A DNA stretch of 21,544 nt from Tranquillimonas sp964472855 (lineage in GTDB: Bacteria; Pseudomonadota; Alphaproteobacteria; Rhodobacterales; Rhodobacteraceae), in assembly GCA_964472855.1 (NCBI GenBank), contig CAYYMJ010000046.1, positions 1 through 21,544 on the forward strand. Reading direction: 5' to 3'. The position numbers and the translations under genes are program-made. The notes under the pieces were generated by a model, which was given only the letters and a program-made list of their open reading frames with translations, was not told the origin of the DNA and searched no databases. The number at the start of each line of letters is the position of its first letter. The first letter of the stretch is position 1. Shown one piece after another: positions 7,200 to 13,505 of the stretch.

Positions 7200-7503
7200 C
7201 GATGATGTCTCCCGTTGACTTGGCAAAGCGCACCTTCTTGCCGTCTTCCTCGCGAAAGCCGACGCGGGTGGGTTTGCCGTTGGCATCCAGCAGTGCGAGG
7301 TTCGACAGATCCATCGGCATTGCCTGGGGGATACGACCGCCTTGCGCCGTCTGGGTCTGGCGGCGGTGGCGGATGGCGATGTTGATGCCGTCGACGATGG
7401 CCTTGCCGTCGCCGGGCATCACCCGAGAGATTTCACCCTCTTTGCCCCGGTCCTTGCCGGCCAGCACGACGACCTTGTCGCCCTTGCGGAGTTTCGCAGC
7501 CAT
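7192..7503 (-). CDS. rplX: 50S ribosomal protein L24
   Basis: Early assembly initiator of the large subunit. The 103-residue product has the KOW motif KGDKVVVLAGKDRGKEGEI near the N-terminus and GINIAIRHRRQTQTAQGGRI in the middle. It begins on the TAATG junction with rplN (one-base overlap) and ends eight bases inside rplE, so three genes are tightly coupled. Confidence 0.97.
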   Translation of the reverse strand: MAAKLRKGDKVVVLAGKDRGKEGEISRVMPGDGKAIVDGINIAIRHRRQTQTAQGGRIPQAMPMDLSNLALLDANGKPTRVGFREEDGKKVRFAKSTGDIIDA

Positions 7504-7871
7504 TACAGCACCTCCGGAGCGAGCGAGATGATCTTCATGAAGTTCTTCGCGCGCAGCTCGCGAACCACCGGTCCGAAGATTCGGGTGCCAATCGGTTCGT
7601 TGTTGTTGTTGAGGATGACGGCAGCGTTGCGATCAAAGCGGATCGCGGTGCCGTCTTCGCGGCGCACTTCCTTGGCGGTGCGCACGACGACGGCCTTGCG
7701 GACATCGCCTTTCTTCACGCGACCGCGCGGAATGGCCTCTTTCACCGAAACGACGATGACATCGCCGACCGATGCATAGCGGCGGTGCGAGCCGCCTAGG
7801 ACCTTGATGCACTGAACCCGGCGTGCGCCGGAGTTGTCAGCAACATCCAGATTGGTCTGCATCTGGATCAT
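7503..7871 (-). CDS. rplN: 50S ribosomal protein L14
   Basis: Interface protein of the large subunit that contacts 16S rRNA helix 14 and binds the silencing factor RsfS. The 122-residue product begins MIQMQTNLDVADNSGARRVQ and shows the signature GDVIVVSVKEAIPRGRVKKG and GTRIFGPVVRELR. A 77-base gap separates it from rpsQ, the widest within this block; the gap holds a small GGTTT/AAACC hairpin but no convincing terminator. Confidence 0.97.
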   Translation of the reverse strand: MIQMQTNLDVADNSGARRVQCIKVLGGSHRRYASVGDVIVVSVKEAIPRGRVKKGDVRKAVVVRTAKEVRREDGTAIRFDRNAAVILNNNNEPIGTRIFGPVVRELRAKNFMKIISLAPEVL

Positions 7872-7948
7872 GGGTTTCTCCCGACCTGTGGGGCCGCCTG
7901 TTTAGGACCTTGGACCCCAGGGTTTCGATCAAACCAGGTTGTGACGGC

Positions 7949-8179
7949 CTATTCGGCAATCACCTCCCAGCGTTTGCTTTTCGACACCGGCGCGCATTCC
8001 TGTATGCGGACACTGTCGCCGGCCTTGAACGTGTTTTCCGGATCGTGGGCCCGGTATTTCTTTGACTTCCGGATGGTCTTTTTCAGAACCGGATGCGTGA
8101 ACCGGCGCTCGACCGAAACGGTGACGGTCTGGGCGTTGGCGTCAGAGGTGACGGTGCCTTGAAGGATACGCTTGGGCAT
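7949..8179 (-). CDS. rpsQ: 30S ribosomal protein S17
   Basis: Primary 16S rRNA binder of the 5-prime domain. The 76-residue product starts MPKRILQGTVTSDANAQTVT and has the OB-fold signature HPVLKKTIRKSKKYRAHDPE and GDSVRIQECAPVSKSKRW. It is five bases downstream of rpmC. The length fits the family. Confidence 0.96.
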   Translation of the reverse strand: MPKRILQGTVTSDANAQTVTVSVERRFTHPVLKKTIRKSKKYRAHDPENTFKAGDSVRIQECAPVSKSKRWEVIAE

Positions 8180-8184
8180 GTCGA

Positions 8185-8391
8185 TCAGGCCTCCTGAGCG
8201 GCCGCAGCGGCCTTTTCGTTCAATACGGTGTTGACACGGGCGACATCGCGGCGGACCTGCCGCACCCGGGCCGTGTTTTCCAGCTGGCTGGTGGCTTGCT
8301 GAAAGCGGAGGTTGAAGGCCTCTTTCTTCAGCTGGGCAAGCTGATCGCGCAGCTGGTCCGGCGTCTTGTCGCGCAGTTCATTGGCGTCCAT
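8185..8391 (-). CDS. rpmC: 50S ribosomal protein L29
   Basis: Small helical protein at the tunnel exit, part of the docking site for trigger factor and SRP. The 68-residue product shows MDANELRDKTPDQLRDQLAQ, the signature KKEAFNLRFQQATSQLENTA and RVRQVRRDVARVNTVL. The ATG at 8391 is chosen over one at 8397 because the AAGGA ribosome site is only three bases from the latter and nine from the former. It normally follows rplP directly; here it is first in its block, 6.3 kb from rplP, with a promoter-like site about 100 bases upstream. Confidence 0.95.
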   Translation of the reverse strand: MDANELRDKTPDQLRDQLAQLKKEAFNLRFQQATSQLENTARVRQVRRDVARVNTVLNEKAAAAAQEA

Positions 8392-8492
8392 CGCCATTCT
8401 TCCTTTTTCAACGTCACCGGCGGGCCCTTGCGTGTCGCGCCATGCGGACACAAGCGGTCACCCGAATCCCGGTGGAGCAGGTGTGAGAGCGC

Positions 8493-8521
8493 CCAATAGA
8501 CCGCTGGCGTGGGGGTGGCAA
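8493..8521 (-). promoter_or_regulatory. Putative promoter for the rpmC-rpmD block
   Basis: On the minus strand TTGCCA is followed by a 17-base spacer and TATTGG. The element and its CCCCC extension after the -35 box match the site upstream of rplB (17463-17491), which supports a shared ribosomal promoter type. The predicted leader to rpmC is about 95 bases. Confidence 0.5.
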
Positions 8522-8667
8522 GGACAATCTGCGTGGACGCCCGGGCCGCCGCGCCGCGCAGGGCCGGCGGCAAGGTCCGGCCCGGGGCGCTGTTGCCGAC
8601 AAGGGCGCGGCGCACCGCCTCAGGCCGCGAGCCTAAAGCCGCGACAACAGTTTCTGACCTGCCCCCC

Positions 8668-8695
8668 TTTACAGACCCCGAATCCATGCTATCTA
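8668..8695 (+). promoter_or_regulatory. Putative promoter for the SRPBCC-TetR pair
   Basis: TTTACA and TATCTA are separated by 16 bases, about 40 bases before the ATG at 8736. The -10 box is overlapped by the palindrome at 8691-8708, so a repressor bound there would block it. Confidence 0.45.
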
Positions 8696-8708
8696 ATGTT
8701 CGTTAGAT
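8691..8708. promoter_or_regulatory. Palindromic operator, likely for the linked TetR protein
   Basis: ATCTAA and TTAGAT flank TGTTCG in a perfect inverted repeat. The TGTTCGTTAG core resembles operator half-sites of TetR-family repressors. It covers the -10 region of the promoter that drives the SRPBCC gene and the coupled regulator at 9254-9889, which fits autorepression. The binding partner is inference. Confidence 0.55.
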
Positions 8709-8735
8709 TTTCTCGATCAGCCGAAAGATACCCTC

Positions 8736-9257
8736 ATGACCTCGAAACACGCGATCACAATCAATGCCACAGCCGACCATGCCTGGAAGGTCATCGGAGA
8801 CGACTTTGTCGCCGTCGACAAATGGATGGCCGCCAACCCAACCGCGGATACGTTGCAAGGCCCCGCGTTGCCCGGCGCCCCCGCCCGGGGTCGCAATTCC
8901 TATATGATCAAGAAGTTCCAGCCGTTGTATCAGGAAGAGCTGATCACTGCCTATGACCCGGCCAACCGGTCGGTCAGCACGCAGGTCACGCTGCGCAAGG
9001 GCCCAAGGCTGATGCCGTTGCTGGGTTATGATGCCAAGGTCACGGTAACCGCCATCGACGCGGGGTCCTGTACGATCTCGTACGAAGGCACGGCGCGCAC
9101 GAAGTGGTTTTCGGCCCCCATGAAGCGCATGTTGACCAAAAGCATGCATGCGGGGTTTCTGCGCGGGTTGGAGGAACTGGCGCATTTCATCGAAACCGGC
9201 GAGCCACATCCGCGCAAGGTAGAGAAAATCAAGTCCGAAGCCTTGCTGGCAGCGTGA
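8736..9257 (+). CDS. SRPBCC-family (START/Bet v1-like) protein
   Basis: A 173-residue cytoplasmic protein of the SRPBCC helix-grip fold, which binds hydrophobic ligands and includes polyketide cyclases. It starts MTSKHAITINATADHAWKVI, the first strand and helix of the fold. Beta strands follow (RGRNSYMIKKF, VSTQVTLRKG, KVTVTAID, CTISYEGTARTKWF), and a long C-terminal helix contains MHAGFLRGLEELAHFIETGE. It ends in a GTGA overlap with a TetR regulator, so the pair is one operon. The ligand is unknown; a small hydrophobic compound sensed by the regulator and bound or changed by this protein would fit. The ribosome site is weak. Confidence 0.8.
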   Translation: MTSKHAITINATADHAWKVIGDDFVAVDKWMAANPTADTLQGPALPGAPARGRNSYMIKKFQPLYQEELITAYDPANRSVSTQVTLRKGPRLMPLLGYDAKVTVTAIDAGSCTISYEGTARTKWFSAPMKRMLTKSMHAGFLRGLEELAHFIETGEPHPRKVEKIKSEALLAA

Positions 9258-9889
9258 ATATTTGCCTGACTGCCCCCGGACAAACCGGGGGCACAACCAT
9301 CACCGAACCGTCGATCAGGGACAGGCTGCAAACCGCCGCGACCGAGCTGTTCGCCGAACAGGGCTTTGCCGGAACGTCGGTGCGCGAAATCTGCGCCCGG
9401 GCCGATGCCTCGGTCCCGATGATCAGCCACTATTTCGGCAGCAAGAAGGGGCTTTTCGACAGGATCGTCGGGCAGTTGTCGGGCGACGTCTTTGACGTGC
9501 CGGTGCGTCTGCTTGGCGGTGAGCTGAAATCGCGCGACGAGTTTCTGACCAAGCTGGAATTGTTCATCTCGGAAACCTTCAACGCGCTGGTGTCGCTGGC
9601 GCCGGTGTTCCGCATCATCACCCGCGAAGGTGGCGCGTTTGCCGACATGACCAAGGTCAAGGACGCCCTGGCCGGGTTTCTGACCCAGGCGCAGGCGCGG
9701 GGATTTCTGCGCGCCTCGCTGCGGCCCGAGCTGACCACCAGCCTGGTGCTGGACCGGTTGGGCAATCAGGTGCTGTTTGCCGTCAAATTCAGCGACACCG
9801 CGCCAAGCGTTCTGACGGATAGCGATCTGAGGGCCGAATGGCTGGCGGCCAATACCGATGTCTTGCTGTTCGGTCTGGCTGGCGAATAA
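9254..9889 (+). CDS. TetR-family transcriptional regulator
   Basis: A DNA-binding repressor-type protein. The GTG start at 9254 overlaps the preceding stop as GTGA and gives 211 residues, normal for the family; no ATG lies before the DNA-binding domain. The helix-turn-helix is at residues about 42-61 (SVREICARADASVPMISHYF), followed by GSKKGLFDRIV. The C-terminal ligand domain includes VPVRLLGGELKSRDE, APVFRIITREGG and LVLDRLGNQVLFAV. It is probably an autoregulator through the palindrome at 8691-8708. The protein at 11590-12249 shares its motifs along most of the length, so the two are likely paralogues. Confidence 0.88.
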   Translation: MNICLTAPGQTGGTTITEPSIRDRLQTAATELFAEQGFAGTSVREICARADASVPMISHYFGSKKGLFDRIVGQLSGDVFDVPVRLLGGELKSRDEFLTKLELFISETFNALVSLAPVFRIITREGGAFADMTKVKDALAGFLTQAQARGFLRASLRPELTTSLVLDRLGNQVLFAVKFSDTAPSVLTDSDLRAEWLAANTDVLLFGLAGE

Positions 9890-10032
9890 CCCGCCGGCGT
9901 CTTTTCCCGCGCCACGCCGCAGGGTCGTGTCGGCAGGTTCCTGACCCGGCCCCGGACGCTGGCGGCCGCGCTGTCCCCGCTGATCCGGGCATTGCCGTCT
10001 CTGGAACCGACCAACGCGCCCCGCTGGGCCGG

Positions 10033-10458
10033 TCAGGACATAAGGCCGAGCTGACGCGCGATGGTGGCGCTGTCGTAATAGTCGCGGCCTTCGACCACCT
10101 GCCCGTCCCTGACGCGCATGACCGAGCAATAGCGCAGGTCGGCCCGCTTGCCGGTGGGCTGGAAATCGCCCAGCGACGACCGCAGCACGCCGGTGTGGGT
10201 GCCGGTATTGCGAAACTCGACCACCGCCCATTCGCCGTCGGTCGCCACCATCACGTTTTCGACCTTGCACAGGCCGTCGGGGAAGGCTTCGCGCCAGCGT
10301 TCGTAGTCTTGCCTGTAGGCCGCCTTGCCGGGCAGGCTTTCGCCGCGGGCCACGTCCTCGAAGGCGCAGTCGTCGGCGATCACGGCCATGCCGCGTTCGG
10401 GGTCACGCATGTCCCAGCTTTCGTGGAACTGGCGCACGATTTTTTCGGTCGGGTGCAT
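10033..10458 (-). CDS. SnoaL/NTF2-like protein
   Basis: A 141-residue protein of the NTF2-like fold, SnoaL-like group, small cone-shaped alpha+beta barrels that bind or cyclise small molecules. It begins MHPTEKIVRQFHESWDMRDP and has the typical helix then DDCAFEDVARGESLPGKAAY, VENVMVATDGEWAVVEFRNT and a final sheet with RYCSVMRVRDGQVVEGRDYY. The ATG at 10458 is chosen because family similarity starts there; an open frame continues upstream without it. The gene is alone on the minus strand and convergent with the TetR gene at 9254-9889. The 143-base gap at 9890-10032 shows nothing I recognise. Substrate unknown. Confidence 0.78.
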   Translation of the reverse strand: MHPTEKIVRQFHESWDMRDPERGMAVIADDCAFEDVARGESLPGKAAYRQDYERWREAFPDGLCKVENVMVATDGEWAVVEFRNTGTHTGVLRSSLGDFQPTGKRADLRYCSVMRVRDGQVVEGRDYYDSATIARQLGLMS

Positions 10459-10545
10459 TGAGGGAGCCTTTGTTGCGGGTTGCCGGCGCCAAGCATGCGC
10501 GAAAGCGGCGGCACGACGCAAGCCGGGATGACTGGCCGTGGCCAT

Positions 10546-10610
10546 GGGGGCGCTGCCCCCTCTGCGCCTGCGGCGCATTCACCCCCGAGGTATTTGCAAA
10601 GCCAAAGAAG
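10546..10610. repeat. Dispersed intergenic repeat, copy 2
   Basis: Same element as at 3315-3378: it opens with GGGGGCGCTGCCCCC and closes with CCCCCGAGGTATTT and AAGCCAAAGAAG. It lies between the divergent SnoaL-like and methyltransferase genes, 60 bases before the latter. Confidence 0.7.
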
Positions 10611-10669
10611 CCAAGTGGACGGTTCAATTGGCGAGCCGGCTGCCCTAGGCTGGGCGGTGGGAGGCGCCG

Positions 10670-11530
10670 ATGACGGACGATATAAAGTCGATGCAGCTTT
10701 ATCCGCGCGCGGCGCGGGTGCTGGCCGACCTGGCGGCGGCGGGCCATGGCGACGGGCCGGTGCCGGTGGCCGAGTTGAACCGGTTCGACCAGTTGCATTA
10801 CCATGGGACCGAGGCGCTGGACGTGGCGATTGCCGCGCTGGGGCTGGGCGCGGACGACCGGCTGCTGGAGGTTGGCGCGGGCTGGGGCGGATGCGCGCGT
10901 TACCTGGCCCATGCGACCGGCGCCCATGTGACAGCGGTCGAGTTGCAGGACGACTATGACGCCATCGGCCGCGAGTTGACGGCGCGGGCCGGGCTGGGCC
11001 GGCAGGTCGACCATGTGCGGGCCGATTTTCTGGACTGGCCGGGGCCGGAGCAGCGGTTTGACCACGCGGCCAGTTGGCTGGCGCTGTTTCACATTCCGCA
11101 GCGTGCGACTTATCTGGCCCGCCTGCATGACATGCTGCGCCCCGGCGGACAGCTTCTTGTCGAGGACCTGTGGCTGCGCGCGCCGCCCCCGGCCGGCGAG
11201 GCCGCAGATTTCCGGGCACAGCTGTTTCCCAACTCGCTGGTCGGCTGGGACGCATATGGCGCGACCCTTTCGGCGGCCGGTTTCGACATCTTGCGCCTTG
11301 ACGACATGACCGCCGACTGGGCGGATTTTACCGCTGCGCGGCTGGCGGCTTTCGGGGCGGCGCGGGCCGATTACACGCGGGTGCACGGGGCCGATGGCTA
11401 TGCGGCGATCGCGCAGTTTTTCGACAAGATGGCCGGCTATTTCGCGCGCGGCATCGTCGGCGGACTGCGGGTTTGCGCCCGGCGTCGGCCGGATGCGGGC
11501 GGGCGCCATGGCGTATCGCGATCAACCTGA
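10670..11530 (+). CDS. SAM-dependent methyltransferase
   Basis: A class I methyltransferase of 286 residues. Motif I, LLEVGAGWGG, is at residues 65-74, with the acidic strand VTAVELQ at 87-93, a motif II-like FDHAASWLALFHIP at about 130-143, and LRPGGQLLVEDLW near 156-168. The opening SMQLYPRAARVLADL and FDQLHYHGTEALDVAI resemble the small-molecule N-methyltransferases of the sarcosine/dimethylglycine group and the cyclopropane-synthase-like group, so a small amine or lipid substrate is possible; this is inference. GGGAGG lies five bases before the ATG. After GGLRVCARRR the tail loses family character and ends in a short repeat that supplies the stop, so the C-terminus may be altered. Confidence 0.85.
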   Translation: MTDDIKSMQLYPRAARVLADLAAAGHGDGPVPVAELNRFDQLHYHGTEALDVAIAALGLGADDRLLEVGAGWGGCARYLAHATGAHVTAVELQDDYDAIGRELTARAGLGRQVDHVRADFLDWPGPEQRFDHAASWLALFHIPQRATYLARLHDMLRPGGQLLVEDLWLRAPPPAGEAADFRAQLFPNSLVGWDAYGATLSAAGFDILRLDDMTADWADFTAARLAAFGAARADYTRVHGADGYAAIAQFFDKMAGYFARGIVGGLRVCARRRPDAGGRHGVSRST

Positions 11531-11545
11531 ATCACCCGACGCTGC
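11526..11545. repeat. Short dispersed repeat, copy A
   Basis: CCTGAATCACCCGACGCTGC matches 18 of 20 bases of the segment at 13306-13325. The following sequence contains GAATTTCAG, and the other copy contains GAAATTCAG, in a similar position. The methyltransferase stop codon lies inside the repeat. Probably a small intergenic repeat family. Confidence 0.35.
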
Positions 11546-11589
11546 CGGTATTCCTGAATTTCAGCGCGTCAGGCGGTGCCGCGCGTGGA

Positions 11590-12249
11590 TCATGCCGAAC
11601 CCGAGCCGGACTGGCTGTCCAGAAGGCCGTGGAGGAACAGGTCGAGGTTTGACCGGCACCAGCGGCCGCGGTAGGCGGCATCGGCGGCGATGTCGAGGCC
11701 GGTGCTGGCCTTGATCCAGGGGGCGAACTGCACCTGGTTGATGATCCGGTCGAGGATGGCGCCAGAAATCATCGACGTGTCGACCTGGGCCCGCACGATG
11801 CCAAGGGACTGCGCCTCTTCGAGGAATTTCACCAGCCGGTCCAGAAAGGCCGTCAGCGTTGCCAGTTGCAACTGTTCGCGCAGGGCCATCATCATCGTGG
11901 CCCGTTCAGCGAGGCAGGCCTCGAGCGTGGTCTGGATAACCAGTTCGAGCCGCGCGCACAGATCATCGCGCGACCGGGCCGGCATTTCCAGCAGGCGCAG
12001 GGGCACGACATAGACACTTTCGTCGAACCGGGCGGCGATGGCGTCGTGCAGCCCGTCCTTGTTGCCGAAGTAATGGTGGATCATGTTGATGCCGGTGCCG
12101 GCTTCCTTGCAGATTTCGCGAACCGACACGCCGTCAAAGCCTTTGGCGGCGGAAAGGCGCGCGGCGGCGGCGATCAGCCGCTCGCGCGCCGGCGGCCTGT
12201 GGCTGCCGTCGCCGGCCGGGGAACGCGGCGTTTTGTTGTCCTTGCCCAT
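11590..12249 (-). CDS. TetR-family transcriptional regulator
   Basis: A 219-residue DNA-binding regulator. The N-terminal 22 residues are charged and look disordered (MGKDNKTPRSPAGDGSHRPP). The helix-turn-helix is at residues about 41-61 (VSVREICKEAGTGINMIHHY) followed by FGNKDGLHDAI. The ligand-binding half has VVPLRLLEMPARSRDDLCAR, ERATMMMALREQ and GAILDRIINQVQFAPW. These segments align with VPVRLLGGELKSRDE and LVLDRLGNQVLFAV of the regulator at 9254-9889. It is convergent with the methyltransferase gene. GGGGTGA precedes its ATG. Confidence 0.88.
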   Translation of the reverse strand: MGKDNKTPRSPAGDGSHRPPARERLIAAAARLSAAKGFDGVSVREICKEAGTGINMIHHYFGNKDGLHDAIAARFDESVYVVPLRLLEMPARSRDDLCARLELVIQTTLEACLAERATMMMALREQLQLATLTAFLDRLVKFLEEAQSLGIVRAQVDTSMISGAILDRIINQVQFAPWIKASTGLDIAADAAYRGRWCRSNLDLFLHGLLDSQSGSGSA

Positions 12250-12663
12250 TGCTCACCCCGCGCCGCATGTGCTGTGCCGGCAGCCTAGACCGCGACCGGC
12301 GTCGGCTCAACCGGGCGAGCCGTTGGCGGGACTTCTGTTCGATCTGGGGCAGAAAGACGCGAATGATCTTTGCGAAGTTCCGGCCGATGACGGGCAGGAT
12401 CGATGCTGTTGCGGGTCTCGACGTGGCGCACGAACCCCGGCAGTCCGTCGCCGATCTGGAAGGCCGGTGTGCGTCCGGGTCGATCGTTGACCGTCGGCCT
12501 TTTCGCGGATCATGCCACAGCCGATGGCGGTGTGGCCTGGGTTTCGACGGCCCTCTCCTTGCCTTCGCGATCCATTAAATCTGACATTCGTTTCACTCGT
12601 CAGGCACAGCCCGGCGTCGCCCGGGCCTCGCCTTCCGCCACTGGCTCGGGTATCAGCCGCCGT
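12250..12663. other. Intergenic region without a recognised gene
   Basis: A 414-base gap between the divergent TetR and oxygenase genes. Open frames exist on both strands, but none has a good start, a ribosome site and a recognisable product. One minus-strand frame reads GLPGFVRHVETRNS in its middle and could be a gene remnant, but I cannot name it. The right end (about 12578-12600) is AT-richer and probably holds the oxygenase promoter; no clear boxes were found. Confidence 0.4.
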
Positions 12664-13284
12664 ATGAGCGAGATTTCATCCCTGTTCGTGACCCGTCTGT
12701 ACCGCGCGGCACTGGACGCATTCGGCGACCCCGTGGACCCGCACGAGATGCAAGCGTCCTGCCTGTCGATTGCCGAAGATGACGGCGCCGGACAGGATTG
12801 GTGCGAGGCCAACGGGTATGCCGGCTATACCAGCTATGCCTCGCTGACCGACCTGCCCTGGCGTTTTCCGATCTTTCAGGACCTGGTCAGGGCGCTCGAC
12901 CACCATGTTGCGGCATTCGCCGACGCGCTGGCGTTCGATCTGGACGGCCGGGCGCTGGAGTTGGAGGACCTGTGGATCAACATCCTGCCCGAAGGCGGCA
13001 GTCACACGGCCCATATTCATCCGCATTCGGTGATTTCGGGCACCACCTATGTGGCCATGCCCGAGGGCGCCAGCGCGCTGAAGCTGGAGGACCCGCGCCA
13101 CGCCATGATGATGGCCGCACCGCCCCGGCGCGCCGACGCGCCGCGCGAATTGCAAAGCTTTGTTTATGTCACGCCCAAGGTCGGCGAGGTGCTGTTGTGG
13201 GAAAGCTGGCTGCGCCACGAGGTGCCGATGAACATGGCCGAAGACGACCGCATCTCGGTCAGTTTCAACTACCGCTGGGGCTAG
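12664..13284 (+). CDS. Putative 2OG-Fe(II) oxygenase
   Basis: A 206-residue protein of the small 2-oxoglutarate- and Fe(II)-dependent dioxygenase group resembling TIGR02466. The double-stranded beta-helix core begins with LWINILPEGGSHTAHIHPHS, where the histidines at about 117 and 119 are candidate metal ligands, and continues ISGTTYVAMPEG. The distal histidine is H185 in SWLRHEVPMN, and R196 in RISVSFNYRWG would bind 2-oxoglutarate. Length and ending match the family. The ATG at 12664 is where similarity begins, though its ribosome site is weak. Substrate unknown. It stands alone, followed by a 221-base gap before the beta-roll gene. Confidence 0.85.
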   Translation: MSEISSLFVTRLYRAALDAFGDPVDPHEMQASCLSIAEDDGAGQDWCEANGYAGYTSYASLTDLPWRFPIFQDLVRALDHHVAAFADALAFDLDGRALELEDLWINILPEGGSHTAHIHPHSVISGTTYVAMPEGASALKLEDPRHAMMMAAPPRRADAPRELQSFVYVTPKVGEVLLWESWLRHEVPMNMAEDDRISVSFNYRWG

Positions 13285-13305
13285 ACCAACGCGTCATGCG
13301 AAAAG

Positions 13306-13325
13306 CCTGAACCACCTGACGCTGC
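13306..13325. repeat. Short dispersed repeat, copy B
   Basis: CCTGAACCACCTGACGCTGC, 18 of 20 identical to 11526-11545, placed shortly after the oxygenase stop. It is followed by GCGAAATTCAGG, giving a loose inverted relation with CCTGA at its start. Confidence 0.35.
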
Positions 13326-13437
13326 GCGAAATTCAGGGATTCAACCCGATTGGTGATACATGATGTTTCACGCAAATTGGCCAACGTCCTAGGTCGCGCG
13401 GCGGTTGCGGCGCCGTCCGTTCCCGCAAACACAGATA

Positions 13438-13466
13438 TTTACAGGCGTTGCCGACCCCTCTAGTCT
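13438..13466 (+). promoter_or_regulatory. Possible promoter of the beta-roll gene
   Basis: TTTACA and TAGTCT are 17 bases apart, about 40 bases before the TTG start at 13506. The -10 box is only a fair match. No operator-like palindrome was clear. Confidence 0.35.
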
Positions 13467-13505
13467 TTCCGGATATTTCGAAAGACGATTTTTGGAGGGC
13501 ACGTT

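Noticed and set aside
7872..7948. Promoter or terminator in the rplN-rpsQ gap
   Set aside because: Only a 5-bp hairpin and poorly spaced boxes were found; the genes are likely co-transcribed.
10403..11509. A 368-codon minus-strand open frame opposite the methyltransferase gene
   Set aside because: Composition is typical of an antisense shadow; the plus strand holds a clear methyltransferase with motif I and a ribosome site.
12578..12602. TGAC and GTCA arms around ATTCGTTTC as a TetR operator
   Set aside because: Only the outer four bases pair; inner positions do not, so it is weak compared with the palindrome at 8691-8708.
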